Assembly (NCBI GenBank): GCA_001752465.1
Contig: MDJB01000017.1
Span: forward strand, 1 to 32,725
Direction of reading: 5' to 3'
DNA from: Haemophilus quentini
Lineage (GTDB): Bacteria; Pseudomonadota; Gammaproteobacteria; Enterobacterales; Pasteurellaceae
DNA: 32,725 nucleotides
Shown in pieces: positions 17,246 to 25,723 of this stretch (position 1 is the stretch's first letter; every line of letters starts with the position of its first letter). Both the position numbers and the translations under genes were made by a program. Below the pieces are notes generated by a model, which was given only the letters and a program-made list of their open reading frames with translations, had not been told where the DNA came from and did not search any database.

Positions 17246-19003
17246 CTACTTCATGCCAAAAGTAGTAATAATAGAATTATAAAACTGACTAGCCAACTCT
17301 TTTGCTCGTTTTTCAGAAGATTTCTGATCCCAACCTGCACTATTTCTATACTTAGAAACAAAATCTCTAACTATCTCTAATTCTGACTCCTCAAATAATT
17401 TTAATTTAGCTTTAAAACTTTTCGAATCACATTTTGAGTTGATTTCTGGTCCTAAGGGTATAAGGTTACCTATTCTATGCTCCCAAGCTTTCTTAGCACT
17501 TCCTTTTATTTGAGATTGCGGAGTAATATGTTCTAAACTCATATTGTTTATAGATAATTCTCTAGTATTTCGATACACAAACATCTCAAGATGCATAAAT
17601 ATAAGGTTAATCGTTTCTTTATCTTTTAAGAAAGAGAGTTTCGTAAACTTATCTAAAACAAGAGATTCTAGTATTAGTTTTAGTTTTTCTTTAAGTTTCG
17701 CCTCTAACTCTCTTATAATTGTTACTATTTCTTTATTATCTCCTGTGCATTTATAAATTCTTCTGGCATATGTAGCATAGCTTATTTCTAGACCTGATTT
17801 AGGAGAGGATGTTATTTCAGAATGAATAAAATGAAATATTGATATTTTATTAAGAATATCTTTTAAATTTTTTAAACTGATTCTTTTATTATTCCACAAC
17901 TGAAGCAATACAAGAATTAACGGTCTTGCTATTTTAATATTAAAAACCTCTAGTTTTTTTAGCGACTCATAAATCTCCTTATGCTCCAAATTCTTCCAGT
18001 CTTCTTTATTAGGTAATGCTATCTTTAGATACTGTTGTGATGAATTTAATAAGTCGAGTAAAAACTCATTATATTTTTCTTCACTGCATTCCACCTCATC
18101 TAGAAAACTTCCATAAATATCAGACTCAGAATCTCTCTTGTACTTTGCATTCCAATACTGATAGAAAAAGTAGGTTAATGTTTCATTTTTAATACTCTGA
18201 ATATTTTCTTTTATACTAATCCAACTTTCCTTTGCAAAATCATTGGGATGAGTAGAATCTAAAACAGAAAATAATTCATTTTTTATAAGATCAATATACT
18301 CTAACTTTTTTCCTTTAGCATTCAAAGTTTGAAATATCTTTTGCGAATCTTTCTTATTATCTACCGTGATATAAATTGTTTCACATAATTTTAACTGCTC
18401 TCGTAAAACCTGCAAAAAAACCAAAGGGTCATTTTTCCATTGCCATTTACTATTTCATCTTTAATTTTATTATAAAAGAAATTATAGGCCTTATTTAACC
18501 TCTTATTTTCAAGAGGCGAAAGATCAATACTATGTTTAGATGCTTTATTCTTTTTTCTAAATTGTATTTCATTAGGAAAGAATTCACTATTGTTTTCACT
18601 TTTTAATTTAAAAAATGGATCATCATTTGTATCTTTTCCTTCGATGTATCTATAACAGGTATTACTAAATTTTTCGTATTCCTTTCCATTTTGTGCTGTT
18701 TTAGCCAATTCATCTCCAATATTAACCAAAGCAGATAAAAAGATAGTTATCGTTGTAATTCTTTGTTGCCCATCAATAATATAATATTTTGAATCTGTAT
18801 CTTTTATTAAAACTAATGATCCTATAAAATATTCCTTAGCTTTGAATGGGGTACATTCATAATCAATCTGTTCATTAATATCCTCCCAAAATTCCTGGAT
18901 CTGTTCTTCTTCCCAAGAATATTCTCTTTGATATCTTGGTACAACATACTCTCTCTAAACTTAAGATATCCTGTATAATTTTAGGTTCCGCATTAAAATT
19001 CAT
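17246..19003 (-). pseudogene. DUF262/DUF1524 (GmrSD-like) nuclease gene with two frameshifts
   Basis: Reading three frames in series from ATG 19003 restores a protein of 586 residues; adding back three bases makes the length an exact multiple of three. The N-terminal DUF262 part has YVVPRYQREYSW (about 20-31) and the nucleotide-site motif IIDGQQRITT (76-85). The C-terminal DUF1524 part has the His-Me finger LEHITPQSQ (His493) and HRIGNLIPLGPEIN. Such proteins are NTP-dependent nucleases acting on modified phage DNA (type IV restriction). Frameshift one is in an AG repeat of four units at 18949-18956, where five would be in frame; frameshift two is in a run of five A (minus strand) at 18432-18436, where six would be. 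GC is far below the neighbours and there are no uptake sequences, so it was probably acquired by transfer. No partner defence gene is nearby. Confidence 0.85.
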
Positions 19004-19080
19004 TATATATTCTCCAATAAAAACAGATAGTAGGTGGAATATTATCTATTTTTTATTATTAGTTTTATATTTTAATAACA

Positions 19081-19113
19081 AAAAGGCTTGCTGTTTATCC
19101 TGGCAAACCTTTT
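19081..19113 (-). terminator. Terminator of the DUF417 gene
   Basis: AAAAGGCTTGC (19081-19091) and GCAAACCTTTT (19103-19113) pair with one mismatch; read leftward the stem ends in a T run. It lies 12 bases past the DUF417 stop. Confidence 0.75.
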
Positions 19114-19125
19114 AAAATAACGCAA

Positions 19126-19745
19126 TTAAGCAAATTGTTTTTTATTATTTAAATAGCGTTTTGCACATTCTGCTGCAGCAACTAAGCCACCTGCCATCAT
19201 AATAATATCTTTAATCACGAGTCGGCCGGCACCTGAGAGATATGGGAAGCCATAATTAGGGGTTGGGAAGTCCCCTCCTAAATTCGGCACCCAGGTTTCT
19301 GGCGTAAATATCAGGAACGACAGCGTGACTATCGACATGCCAAAGGTGAGTAAGCCTCCGAATAAACCTAATGTTGGAGACCAAATTCCCGCTAATACTA
19401 AAATACCAATGGTCACGATCATCGCGCCAATAATATAAGAAGCCGTATAGGTGCCATTAGCTTTATGCCATTCAATATTTTTTGCGACCATTTTACCTTC
19501 AGGGTTTTTATATAAGGTATATTCTTTTACTAAAACACCCTTATCATTTTCTACCATATTCGCTCCATTTTTATAAAGGAAGCTTAAGAAAGGGCTATTT
19601 GACACAAAATGTGCTATACCATCTGCTTCATATTGGCAAACTTTTAAGCCACCAATCCAAACCATCACAACACAAATCGCAGTTAATAAATTTGACGTTG
19701 CAATGGCGCAACAATATTAGCTAGCAATGTAACTAATGCACTCAT
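19126..19745 (-). pseudogene. DUF417 (YkgB/RclC-like) membrane-protein gene with a 5' frameshift
   Basis: The open part gives IGGLKVCQYEADGI, FVSNSPFLSFLY, SPTLGLFGGLL, TLSFLIFTPETWVP and GFPYLSGAGRLVIKD, the recognisable core of DUF417 proteins; E. coli YkgB/RclC, in the reactive-chlorine resistance locus, is one. Three or four membrane helices are expected. The longest open frame begins at an internal ATG (19668) with no ribosome site. A better start is ATG 19745 behind GAGGAGT, giving MSALVTLLANIV, but that frame hits a stop after 20 codons. Skipping to the other frame near 19705-19709 gives IATSNLLTAICVVMVWIGG, joining the two halves. With one base restored the gene is 206 codons, normal for the family. 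Either a real one-base deletion or a sequencing error. Confidence 0.78.
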
Positions 19746-19778
19746 TTAGGACTCCTCATATAGTTCAATTGATATTAC

Positions 19779-19791
19779 GGACATAATGTCC
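19779..19791. promoter_or_regulatory. Palindromic operator candidate upstream of the DUF417 gene
   Basis: GGACATAATGTCC is a perfect 13-base palindrome 34 bases upstream of the ATG at 19745, a usual position for a dimeric regulator. The regulator is unknown. Confidence 0.45.
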
Positions 19792-19814
19792 AAGAATTTT
19801 TATATAAATTATTT

Positions 19815-19837
19815 ACAATATTACTCCCTAATATTGT
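19815..19837. repeat. Inverted repeat between purL and the DUF417 gene
   Basis: ACAATATTA (19815-19823) and TAATATTGT (19829-19837) are perfect complements around CTCCC. AT-only arms make a stable RNA hairpin less likely, so a second protein-binding site upstream of DUF417 is possible. Confidence 0.4.
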
Positions 19838-19873
19838 TGGCATTTTTTTATTACTCAGGTTTACGCAATAAAA

Positions 19874-19901
19874 AAGAGATACCAACTTGGTAGTATCTCT
19901 T
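19874..19901. terminator. Terminator of purL
   Basis: AAGAGATAC (19874-19882) and GTATCTCTT (19893-19901) form a 9-bp stem with T runs on both sides, 33 bases past the purL stop. Confidence 0.82.
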
Positions 19902-19934
19902 ATTTTTGATTAATTTTCTGTGAGTAATCTCATA

Positions 19935-22900
19935 TTATTTGAAATTCACTCTCGCATTTCTAAAAATTCGCATCCAAGCACCATCTTCAGACCAATCTTC
20001 TGGGTACCATGAGTTGCTCACGGCACGGAATACACGTTCTGGGTGTGGCATCATCGCGGCGATACGACCATCCACGTTAGAAATGGCTGTAATACCTAGT
20101 GCCGAACCATTCGGATTGGCAGGATAGGTTTCCGTCACGTTTAAATGGCTGTCGATATATTGTGCCACAATCAAGTTTTGCGCTTGAAGTGCGGTCAAAT
20201 TCTCAGGTGTTTTGAATTCTACGCGTCCTTCACCATGAGAAACGGCAATCGGCATATGTGAACCCGCCATGCCTTTAAACCACAATGAATTGGTGTCGTT
20301 GATCTTCACCATTGCAGCACGCGCTTCAAAACGTTCTGATTTATTACGCACAAAACGTGGTCAATTTTCTGCACCAGGAATAATTTCCGCAAGGGTCGAG
20401 ATAAATTGACAGCCGTTACATACGCCTAATGAAAGGGTATTTTCATTGGCGAAGAATTGGCTGAATTGATCGCGTAATTGTGGGTTGAACAAAATAGATT
20501 TCGCCCAGCCGCCACCTGCGCCTAATACGTCACTGTAAGAGAAGCCACCACAGGCCACCATTGCATTGAAGTCATTCAAGTTGTAATGCCCCGCCATTAA
20601 ATCGCTCATGTGAACATCAATCGCGGCAAAGCCTGCACGGTCAAAAGCCGCTGCCATTTCAACGTGGCTGTTTACGCCTTGTTCACGTAATACGGCCACT
20701 TTTGGTTTCACGCCTTTGCTGATGTATGGCGCGGCAATATCTTCATTCACATCATAGGTTAAGTGAGCGGATAAACCTTTGTTGTCTGTTGCTTTTTTCA
20801 CTTCAAATTCTTGGTCAGCACATTCTGGGTTATCACGTAAGCGTTGCATTTGGTGAGTGAGTTCTGCCCAAATACCGCGTAATTCAGAGCGTTTTTCGCT
20901 TAATAGTTTTTTGCTGCCGCGCGTGATTTCAAAACGATCTTCTAAGCTTACAGAACCGAGTTCATAAGTTAAGCCAAGCAAGTCATGGGCTTTTAATACC
21001 TCACGCACTGCGCTTAATTCACTTTCTGATACTTGGATCACCGCACCTAATTCTTCATTGAATAACACGGCTAAATCATTGTCGCCTAATGCCGAAATAT
21101 CCACATCTACACCACAATTACCCGCAAATGCCATTTCTGCAAGCGTGGTAATTAAACCACCATCAGAACGATCATGGTAAGCCAATAATTTACGCTCTGC
21201 TACTAATGCTTGCATTGCATCAAAGAAGTGTTTCAGTTTGGCTGCGTTCACCACATCGGCTGGTTTATCACCTAATTGTTTATACACTTGCGCAAGTGCG
21301 GTTGCGCCTAAGCGATTTTTTCTTTCGCCTAAATCAATCAACAATAAGCGGCTAGCGCCTTTGTCTGTGCGTAATTGAGGTGTCACGTTTTTTCGGACAT
21401 CTTCCACGCGCGCAAAAGATGAAATCACTAAAGAAAGCGGTGCAGTAACGGATTTTTTCTCGCCATTTTCTTCCCAAGTGGTTTTCATCGACATCGAGTC
21501 TTTACCCACAGGAATGGTAATACCTAATGCAGGGCAAAGTTCTTCACCTACGGCTTTCACCGCTTCATATAAGCCGGCATCTTCACCACCATGACCCGCT
21601 GCAGACATCCAGTTTGCAGAAAGTTTGATACGTTTAATATCGCCAATGTTAGTGCCTGCAATGTTAGTAATGGATTCTGCTACCGCTAAACGTGCAGATG
21701 CCCCAAAGTCTAATAATGCCACAGGTGCGCGCTCGCCCATTGCCATGGCTTCGCCGTGATATCTGTCTAATGACGCAGTTGTCACGGCTACATCCGATAC
21801 AGGAATTTGCCATGGGCCGACCATTTGATCGCGTGCCACCATACCGGTTACCGAACGGTCACCAATGGAGATTAAGAAGGTTTTTTCAGCCACCACCGGT
21901 AAGCGTAATACGCGATGGAAAGCTTCTTTTAATTGAATATTTTCCGTTGCAAGCGGTCGATTTTCGACAGTTTTTGACGAAACCTCGCGCATCATTTTCG
22001 GGGTTTTGCCTAATAACACATTCATTGGCAAATCAATTGGATTATTGTCAAAATGGCTATCGTGTAAGGTTAAATGTTTCTCTTCCGTTGCCTCACCAAT
22101 GACCACGAACGGCGCACGCTCACGTTCACAAAGTGCGGTAAATAATTCGAGTTTTTCTGGCGCAACCGCTAAGACATAACGTTCTTGCGATTCGTTACAC
22201 CAAATTTCTAATGGCGACATGCCTTTTTCATCACAAAGGATGGAGCGTAAATCAAATTTACCGCCACGTTCGCCATCATGCACCAATTCAGGCATCGTAT
22301 TGGATAAACCGCCAGCGCCCACATCGTGAATAAAGAGAATTGGGTTTTCATCACCTAATTGCCAGCAGCGGTCAATCACCTCTTGGCAGCGGCGTTCCAT
22401 TTCTGGGTTTTCACGTTGAACAGAGGCAAAATCTAAATCCTCTTTTGATTTACCACTGTCCATGGAAGACGCAGCGCCACCGCCTAAACCGATGTTCATG
22501 GCTGGGCCGCCTAATACGATCAATTTCGCACCGACTGGAATTTCGCCTTTTTGAACGTGTTCGCCACGAATGTTACCGATACCGCCCGCTAACATAATCG
22601 GCTTGTGATAACCACGCACTTCTTCCCCATTGAAACTGTTGACTTTCTCTTCGTAGGTACGGAAATAACCCAATAACGCAGGGCGACCAAATTCATTGTT
22701 AAATGCTGCGCCACCTAATGGACCTTCAATCATAATATCTAAGGCTGAAGCAATACGGTTTGGTTTGGAAAGTGGATTTTCCCAAGGTTGTTCAAAGTTT
22801 GGAATGACAAGGTTTGATACGGAGAAACCGGTTAAACCTGCTTTAGGTTTGGCACCACGACCCGTTACCCCTTCGTCACGAATTTCACCGCCTGAACCTG

Positions 22901-23828
22901 TTGCAGCGCCAGGGAATGGCGAAATTGCGGTTGGGTGGTTGTGGGTTTCCACTTTCATTAAGATATGTGCATCTTCATTGTGATAGCGATATTGTCCATC
23001 TTGATCCGCAAAGAAACGGCCGACTTTTGAGCCTTCCATTACCGCAGCATTATCTTTATAGGCTGAAAGCACGAAATCAGGGGTTTTCTCAAAGGTATTT
23101 TTAATCATTTTAAATAGGGATTTATCCTGTTTTTTGCCGTCGATAATCCAATCTACATTAAAGATTTTATGGCGGCAGTGCTCAGAGTTGGCTTGCACGA
23201 ACATATAAAGTTCAATATCGTGTGGATTGCGCCCTAATTGAGTGAAGTTTTCCACCAAATAATCAATTTCATCTTCTGCCAGTGCCAAACCTAATTCTAC
23301 GTTAGCTGTGACCAAGGCTTCACGTCCGCCTTTTAAAATATCCACGGTTTTGAACGGTTTCGGATCTTGATGGCGGAATAAAATCTCAGCATCTTGTGGA
23401 TTGCGCACCACCGTTTCCATCATTCGGTCGTGTAAAAGTGCGGTCAATTTTTCAGTTGTTTTTTCATCAAGCGGTTGGCTTAACTCAAAATAATACGCCA
23501 AACTACGCTCAATACGCTCCACTTCACTTAAACCACAGTTATGCGCAATATCTGTCGCTTTAGAAGACCAAGAAGAAATGGTGCCGACGCGTGGAATCAC
23601 GATAAAGGTTTCGCCTTTGGCATCGTGTTCTGCCAAAGTTGGACCATAATGTAACAATGCTTTTAATTTTGCTTCCTGCTCGCTAACAAGCGGTCGATTT
23701 AATTCCACAAAATGCAAATATTCCGCGTAAACCGATTTTACCGGTAATTGATTTTGTTGGAATTTTTGCATTAAGCCTTGAATACGGAATTCAGAAAGGG
23801 CGGGGGAGCCACGAAAAGTTTGAAACAT
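19935..23828 (-). pseudogene. purL: Phosphoribosylformylglycinamidine synthase gene with an internal TGA
   Basis: PurL converts FGAR, glutamine and ATP to FGAM in purine synthesis. From ATG 23828 (ribosome site AAAGG; the longer open frame upstream is not coding) the gene is 1297 codons, the expected length. The N-terminal and AIR-synthase-like domains are intact ([23 protein letters not shown] region near residues 300-325; GHGGEDAGL). The class I glutaminase domain has its nucleophile Cys1137 in GVCNGCQ, but codon 1156 is TGA (20361-20363) in GAEN-stop-PRF, where the family has Trp (GAENWPRF). Downstream the frame continues unshifted to His1262 and Glu1264 (PHPER). The truncated protein would lack these catalytic residues and 141 C-terminal residues. 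A G-to-A change (TGG to TGA) or a base-call error explains it. Confidence 0.93.
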
Positions 23829-23870
23829 ACGGGTACCTTTGAGTTGTGTTTGAGGTAAAAATCGCGGGCT

Positions 23871-23876
23871 ATTATA
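23871..23876 (-). promoter_or_regulatory. purL promoter -10 box
   Basis: TATAAT on the minus strand lies 42 bases before the purL ATG. The -35 region is weak and is covered by the PurR box. Confidence 0.65.
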
Positions 23877-23892
23877 AAGGAAAAACACCAAA

Positions 23893-23908
23893 ACGAAAAC
23901 GTTTGCGT
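23893..23908. promoter_or_regulatory. PurR operator of purL
   Basis: ACGAAAACGTTTGCGT differs at one position from the palindromic PurR consensus ACGCAAACGTTTNCGT. It is centred about 36 bases upstream of the predicted start point, over the -35 region, so PurR with hypoxanthine or guanine should repress purL as in E. coli. Confidence 0.85.
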
Positions 23909-23958
23909 AAATGGGGAATAAAATCCTCATCTTTAATAATTTGATGGGGATAAGAAGA

Positions 23959-24783
23959 TTAAAGGGTTATAAAACCGTCATATACATGGGTTGCTTCGCC
24001 AGTCATATAAAGTGGATGACCGATGCCATCCCATTCAATGATTAATGAACCGCCTGGCAAATCGACTTGAACTCGATTGTTCAATAAACCTTGCATAATT
24101 CCAACTGCAACAGCTGCACAAGCTCCGCTTCCACAGGCTTGCGTTTCTCCTGCACCACGTTCATAAACTCTAAGTTTAATATGGTCTTTATTGATGATTT
24201 GCATAAAACCAGCATTGACACGTTCGGGAAAGCGCTCGTGGCTCTCTAGCAAAGGGCCAAGTTGTTCAACATTTGCTGTTTGAATATCATCTACTTGCAC
24301 AACACAATGAGGATTTCCCATTGAAACGGCACCACATAATACGGTTTGAATGTCTGTACGTAAGATGTAATTTTTTTCGAATTTATTTGCGGTAAATGGA
24401 ATTTTTGCTGGCTCCCAAATCGGTTCACCCATATTCACACGAATTTGGTTATCGTCTTTTACCGTTAGAACCATATTGCCTTTTTGCGTGCTAACCGCGA
24501 TGTCTTTTTTGTTAGTTAGTCCTTTTAATGTCACAAAACGAGCAAAACAGCGGGCACCATTTCCGCATTGCGAAACTTCACTTCCATCAGCATTGAAAAT
24601 GCGATAATGAAAGTCGAGTTCAGGATCATAAGGTGGCTCGACAAGTAAAAGTTGATCAAAGCCAATTCCACGGTGGCGATCAGCTAAGCGTTGAATGGTT
24701 TCTGACGTGAAAAAAACATTTTGAGTAACGCCATCAACCACAACAAAATCGTTGCCTAATCCGTGCATTTTGGAAAACTGCAT
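23959..24783 (-). CDS. dapF: Diaminopimelate epimerase
   Basis: DapF converts LL- to meso-diaminopimelate, used for lysine and for peptidoglycan cross-links. The 274-residue protein has the two catalytic cysteines Cys73 (SQCGNGARC) and Cys217 ([12 protein letters not shown]), numbered exactly as in the H. influenzae enzyme whose structure is known. The two pseudo-symmetric alpha/beta domains are complete, with the [10 protein letters not shown] start and MGNPHCV. ATG 24783 follows AAAGGATGG. It lies between purL and lexA, all leftward, but a terminator ends lexA upstream and purL has its own PurR-controlled promoter, so dapF is probably transcribed alone. Confidence 0.96.
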   Translation of the reverse strand: MQFSKMHGLGNDFVVVDGVTQNVFFTSETIQRLADRHRGIGFDQLLLVEPPYDPELDFHYRIFNADGSEVSQCGNGARCFARFVTLKGLTNKKDIAVSTQKGNMVLTVKDDNQIRVNMGEPIWEPAKIPFTANKFEKNYILRTDIQTVLCGAVSMGNPHCVVQVDDIQTANVEQLGPLLESHERFPERVNAGFMQIINKDHIKLRVYERGAGETQACGSGACAAVAVGIMQGLLNNRVQVDLPGGSLIIEWDGIGHPLYMTGEATHVYDGFITL

Positions 24784-24868
24784 TTTTCCATCCTTTATTT
24801 AAATTCAAGATTGATTGCATTATAGAGAGCGGTAAAAAGAATGGCAAATTCAGAATTTTAGACGAAGA

Positions 24869-24906
24869 AAAGTGCGCTAAAACACAGGAAATTTTTACCG
24901 CACTTT
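24869..24906. terminator. Terminator of lexA containing an uptake sequence
   Basis: AAAGTGCGCTAAAA (24869-24882) pairs with TTTTTACCGCACTTT (24892-24906) with one mismatch. One arm holds a perfect uptake core (24897-24905) and the other a one-base variant, so it is an imperfect inverted uptake pair. It lies 19 bases past the lexA stop. Confidence 0.75.
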
Positions 24907-24925
24907 ATTCGCTAATTTACTCAGA

Positions 24926-25549
24926 TTACATCCAAGCATTATTGCGAATGATCCCTACGGCAATGCCTTCAATCTCAAAGTTTTCTTGCTCTTCAAGATT
25001 TACCACGATTGGATCAAATTCTTCATTTTCTGCGTGTAGATAAATGATAGAACCTTTTTTCTCAAGGCGTTTTACCGTCACTTCATCTTCAATACGGGCA
25101 ACGACAATTTGTCCATTACGTACATCCTTGGTGCTATGTACAGCTAATAAATCACCATCTAAGATACCAATGTCTTTCATGGATTGACCATAAACTTTGA
25201 GTAAGAAATCTGCTTGTGGTTTAAACATATCGGCATCTACGCGATAAGTTGCTTCGATATGTTGTTCTGCGAGAATTGGTTCTCCAGCCGCTACGCGGCC
25301 CACGAGTGGTAAACCATCAAATTCTTCATTTGCACTATTGTCTAAAATGCGGATACCCCGAGATGCGCCAGGAATAATTTCAATCGCACCTTTGCGTGAA
25401 AGCGCTTTTAAATGTTCTTCAGCCGCGTTGGGGGATTTAAAGCCTAATTCTCGAGAAATTTCGGCTCGTGTTGGTGGCATGCCAGTTGTTTCTAAATGAC
25501 GTTTTAATAAATCCAACACTTCTTGTTGGCGTGCTGTTAATGGTCTCAT
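24926..25549 (-). CDS. lexA: SOS repressor LexA
   Basis: LexA represses DNA-damage genes and cleaves itself when RecA is activated. From ATG 25549 the protein is 207 residues: a winged helix-turn-helix ([15 protein letters not shown], then [12 protein letters not shown] as the recognition region), the cleavage bond Ala88-Gly89 (VAAGEP), and the Ser123 (GQSMKD) and Lys160 (VKRLEK) catalytic pair. The frame can be extended to GTG 25555, but that codon overlaps the AGGAG ribosome site, so I reject it. Two SOS boxes precede the gene, one of them overlapping the ribosome site, showing autoregulation. plsB is divergent. Confidence 0.96.
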   Translation of the reverse strand: MRPLTARQQEVLDLLKRHLETTGMPPTRAEISRELGFKSPNAAEEHLKALSRKGAIEIIPGASRGIRILDNSANEEFDGLPLVGRVAAGEPILAEQHIEATYRVDADMFKPQADFLLKVYGQSMKDIGILDGDLLAVHSTKDVRNGQIVVARIEDEVTVKRLEKKGSIIYLHAENEEFDPIVVNLEEQENFEIEGIAVGIIRNNAWM

Positions 25550-25557
25550 ATACACTC

Positions 25558-25573
25558 CTGTTTTTAAATACAG
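25558..25573. promoter_or_regulatory. LexA (SOS) box 1
   Basis: CTGTTTTTAAATACAG fits the enterobacterial-type SOS box CTGT-N8-ACAG. It abuts the lexA ribosome site, 8 bases from the ATG, and is centred 20 bases from box 2. Confidence 0.85.
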
Positions 25574-25577
25574 ATAA

Positions 25578-25593
25578 CTGGTATTGTATACAG
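25578..25593. promoter_or_regulatory. LexA (SOS) box 2
   Basis: CTGGTATTGTATACAG (minus strand CTGTATACAATACCAG) fits CTG-N10-CAG and contains the lexA -10 hexamer. Confidence 0.85.
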
Positions 25594-25610
25594 ATTATGT
25601 GAAGTTGCAA
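25583..25610 (-). promoter_or_regulatory. lexA promoter
   Basis: On the minus strand TTGCAA (25605-25610) and TACAAT (25583-25588) are 16 bp apart. The -10 lies inside SOS box 2, so bound LexA blocks RNA polymerase. Confidence 0.65.
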
Positions 25611-25723
25611 TAGTTATTTTTTAAATCTGTGTATTAGGTCACATTCTGCCACTAAATTTTTTAAAGCGGTTGAGATCAGATGTGTTAAAATATTTCAAAT
25701 TTACAACAAAGAGAAAATTTATC

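Noticed and set aside
18949-18956. Simple-repeat phase variation of the DUF262 gene
   Set aside because: Only four AG units. Classical Haemophilus phase-variable genes carry much longer, usually tetranucleotide, tracts, and a second frameshift is present, so I list it only as a possibility.
20349-20363. A frameshift or a separate small gene at the purL 3' end
   Set aside because: The downstream part continues in exactly the same frame; only one codon (TGA for Trp) separates the halves.
23829-23930. Longer purL start
   Set aside because: The extension runs through the -10 box and PurR operator and has no family similarity.
25670-25723. Longer plsB start
   Set aside because: The extra 18 residues have no match to the family N-terminus and shift the catalytic His away from its usual number.
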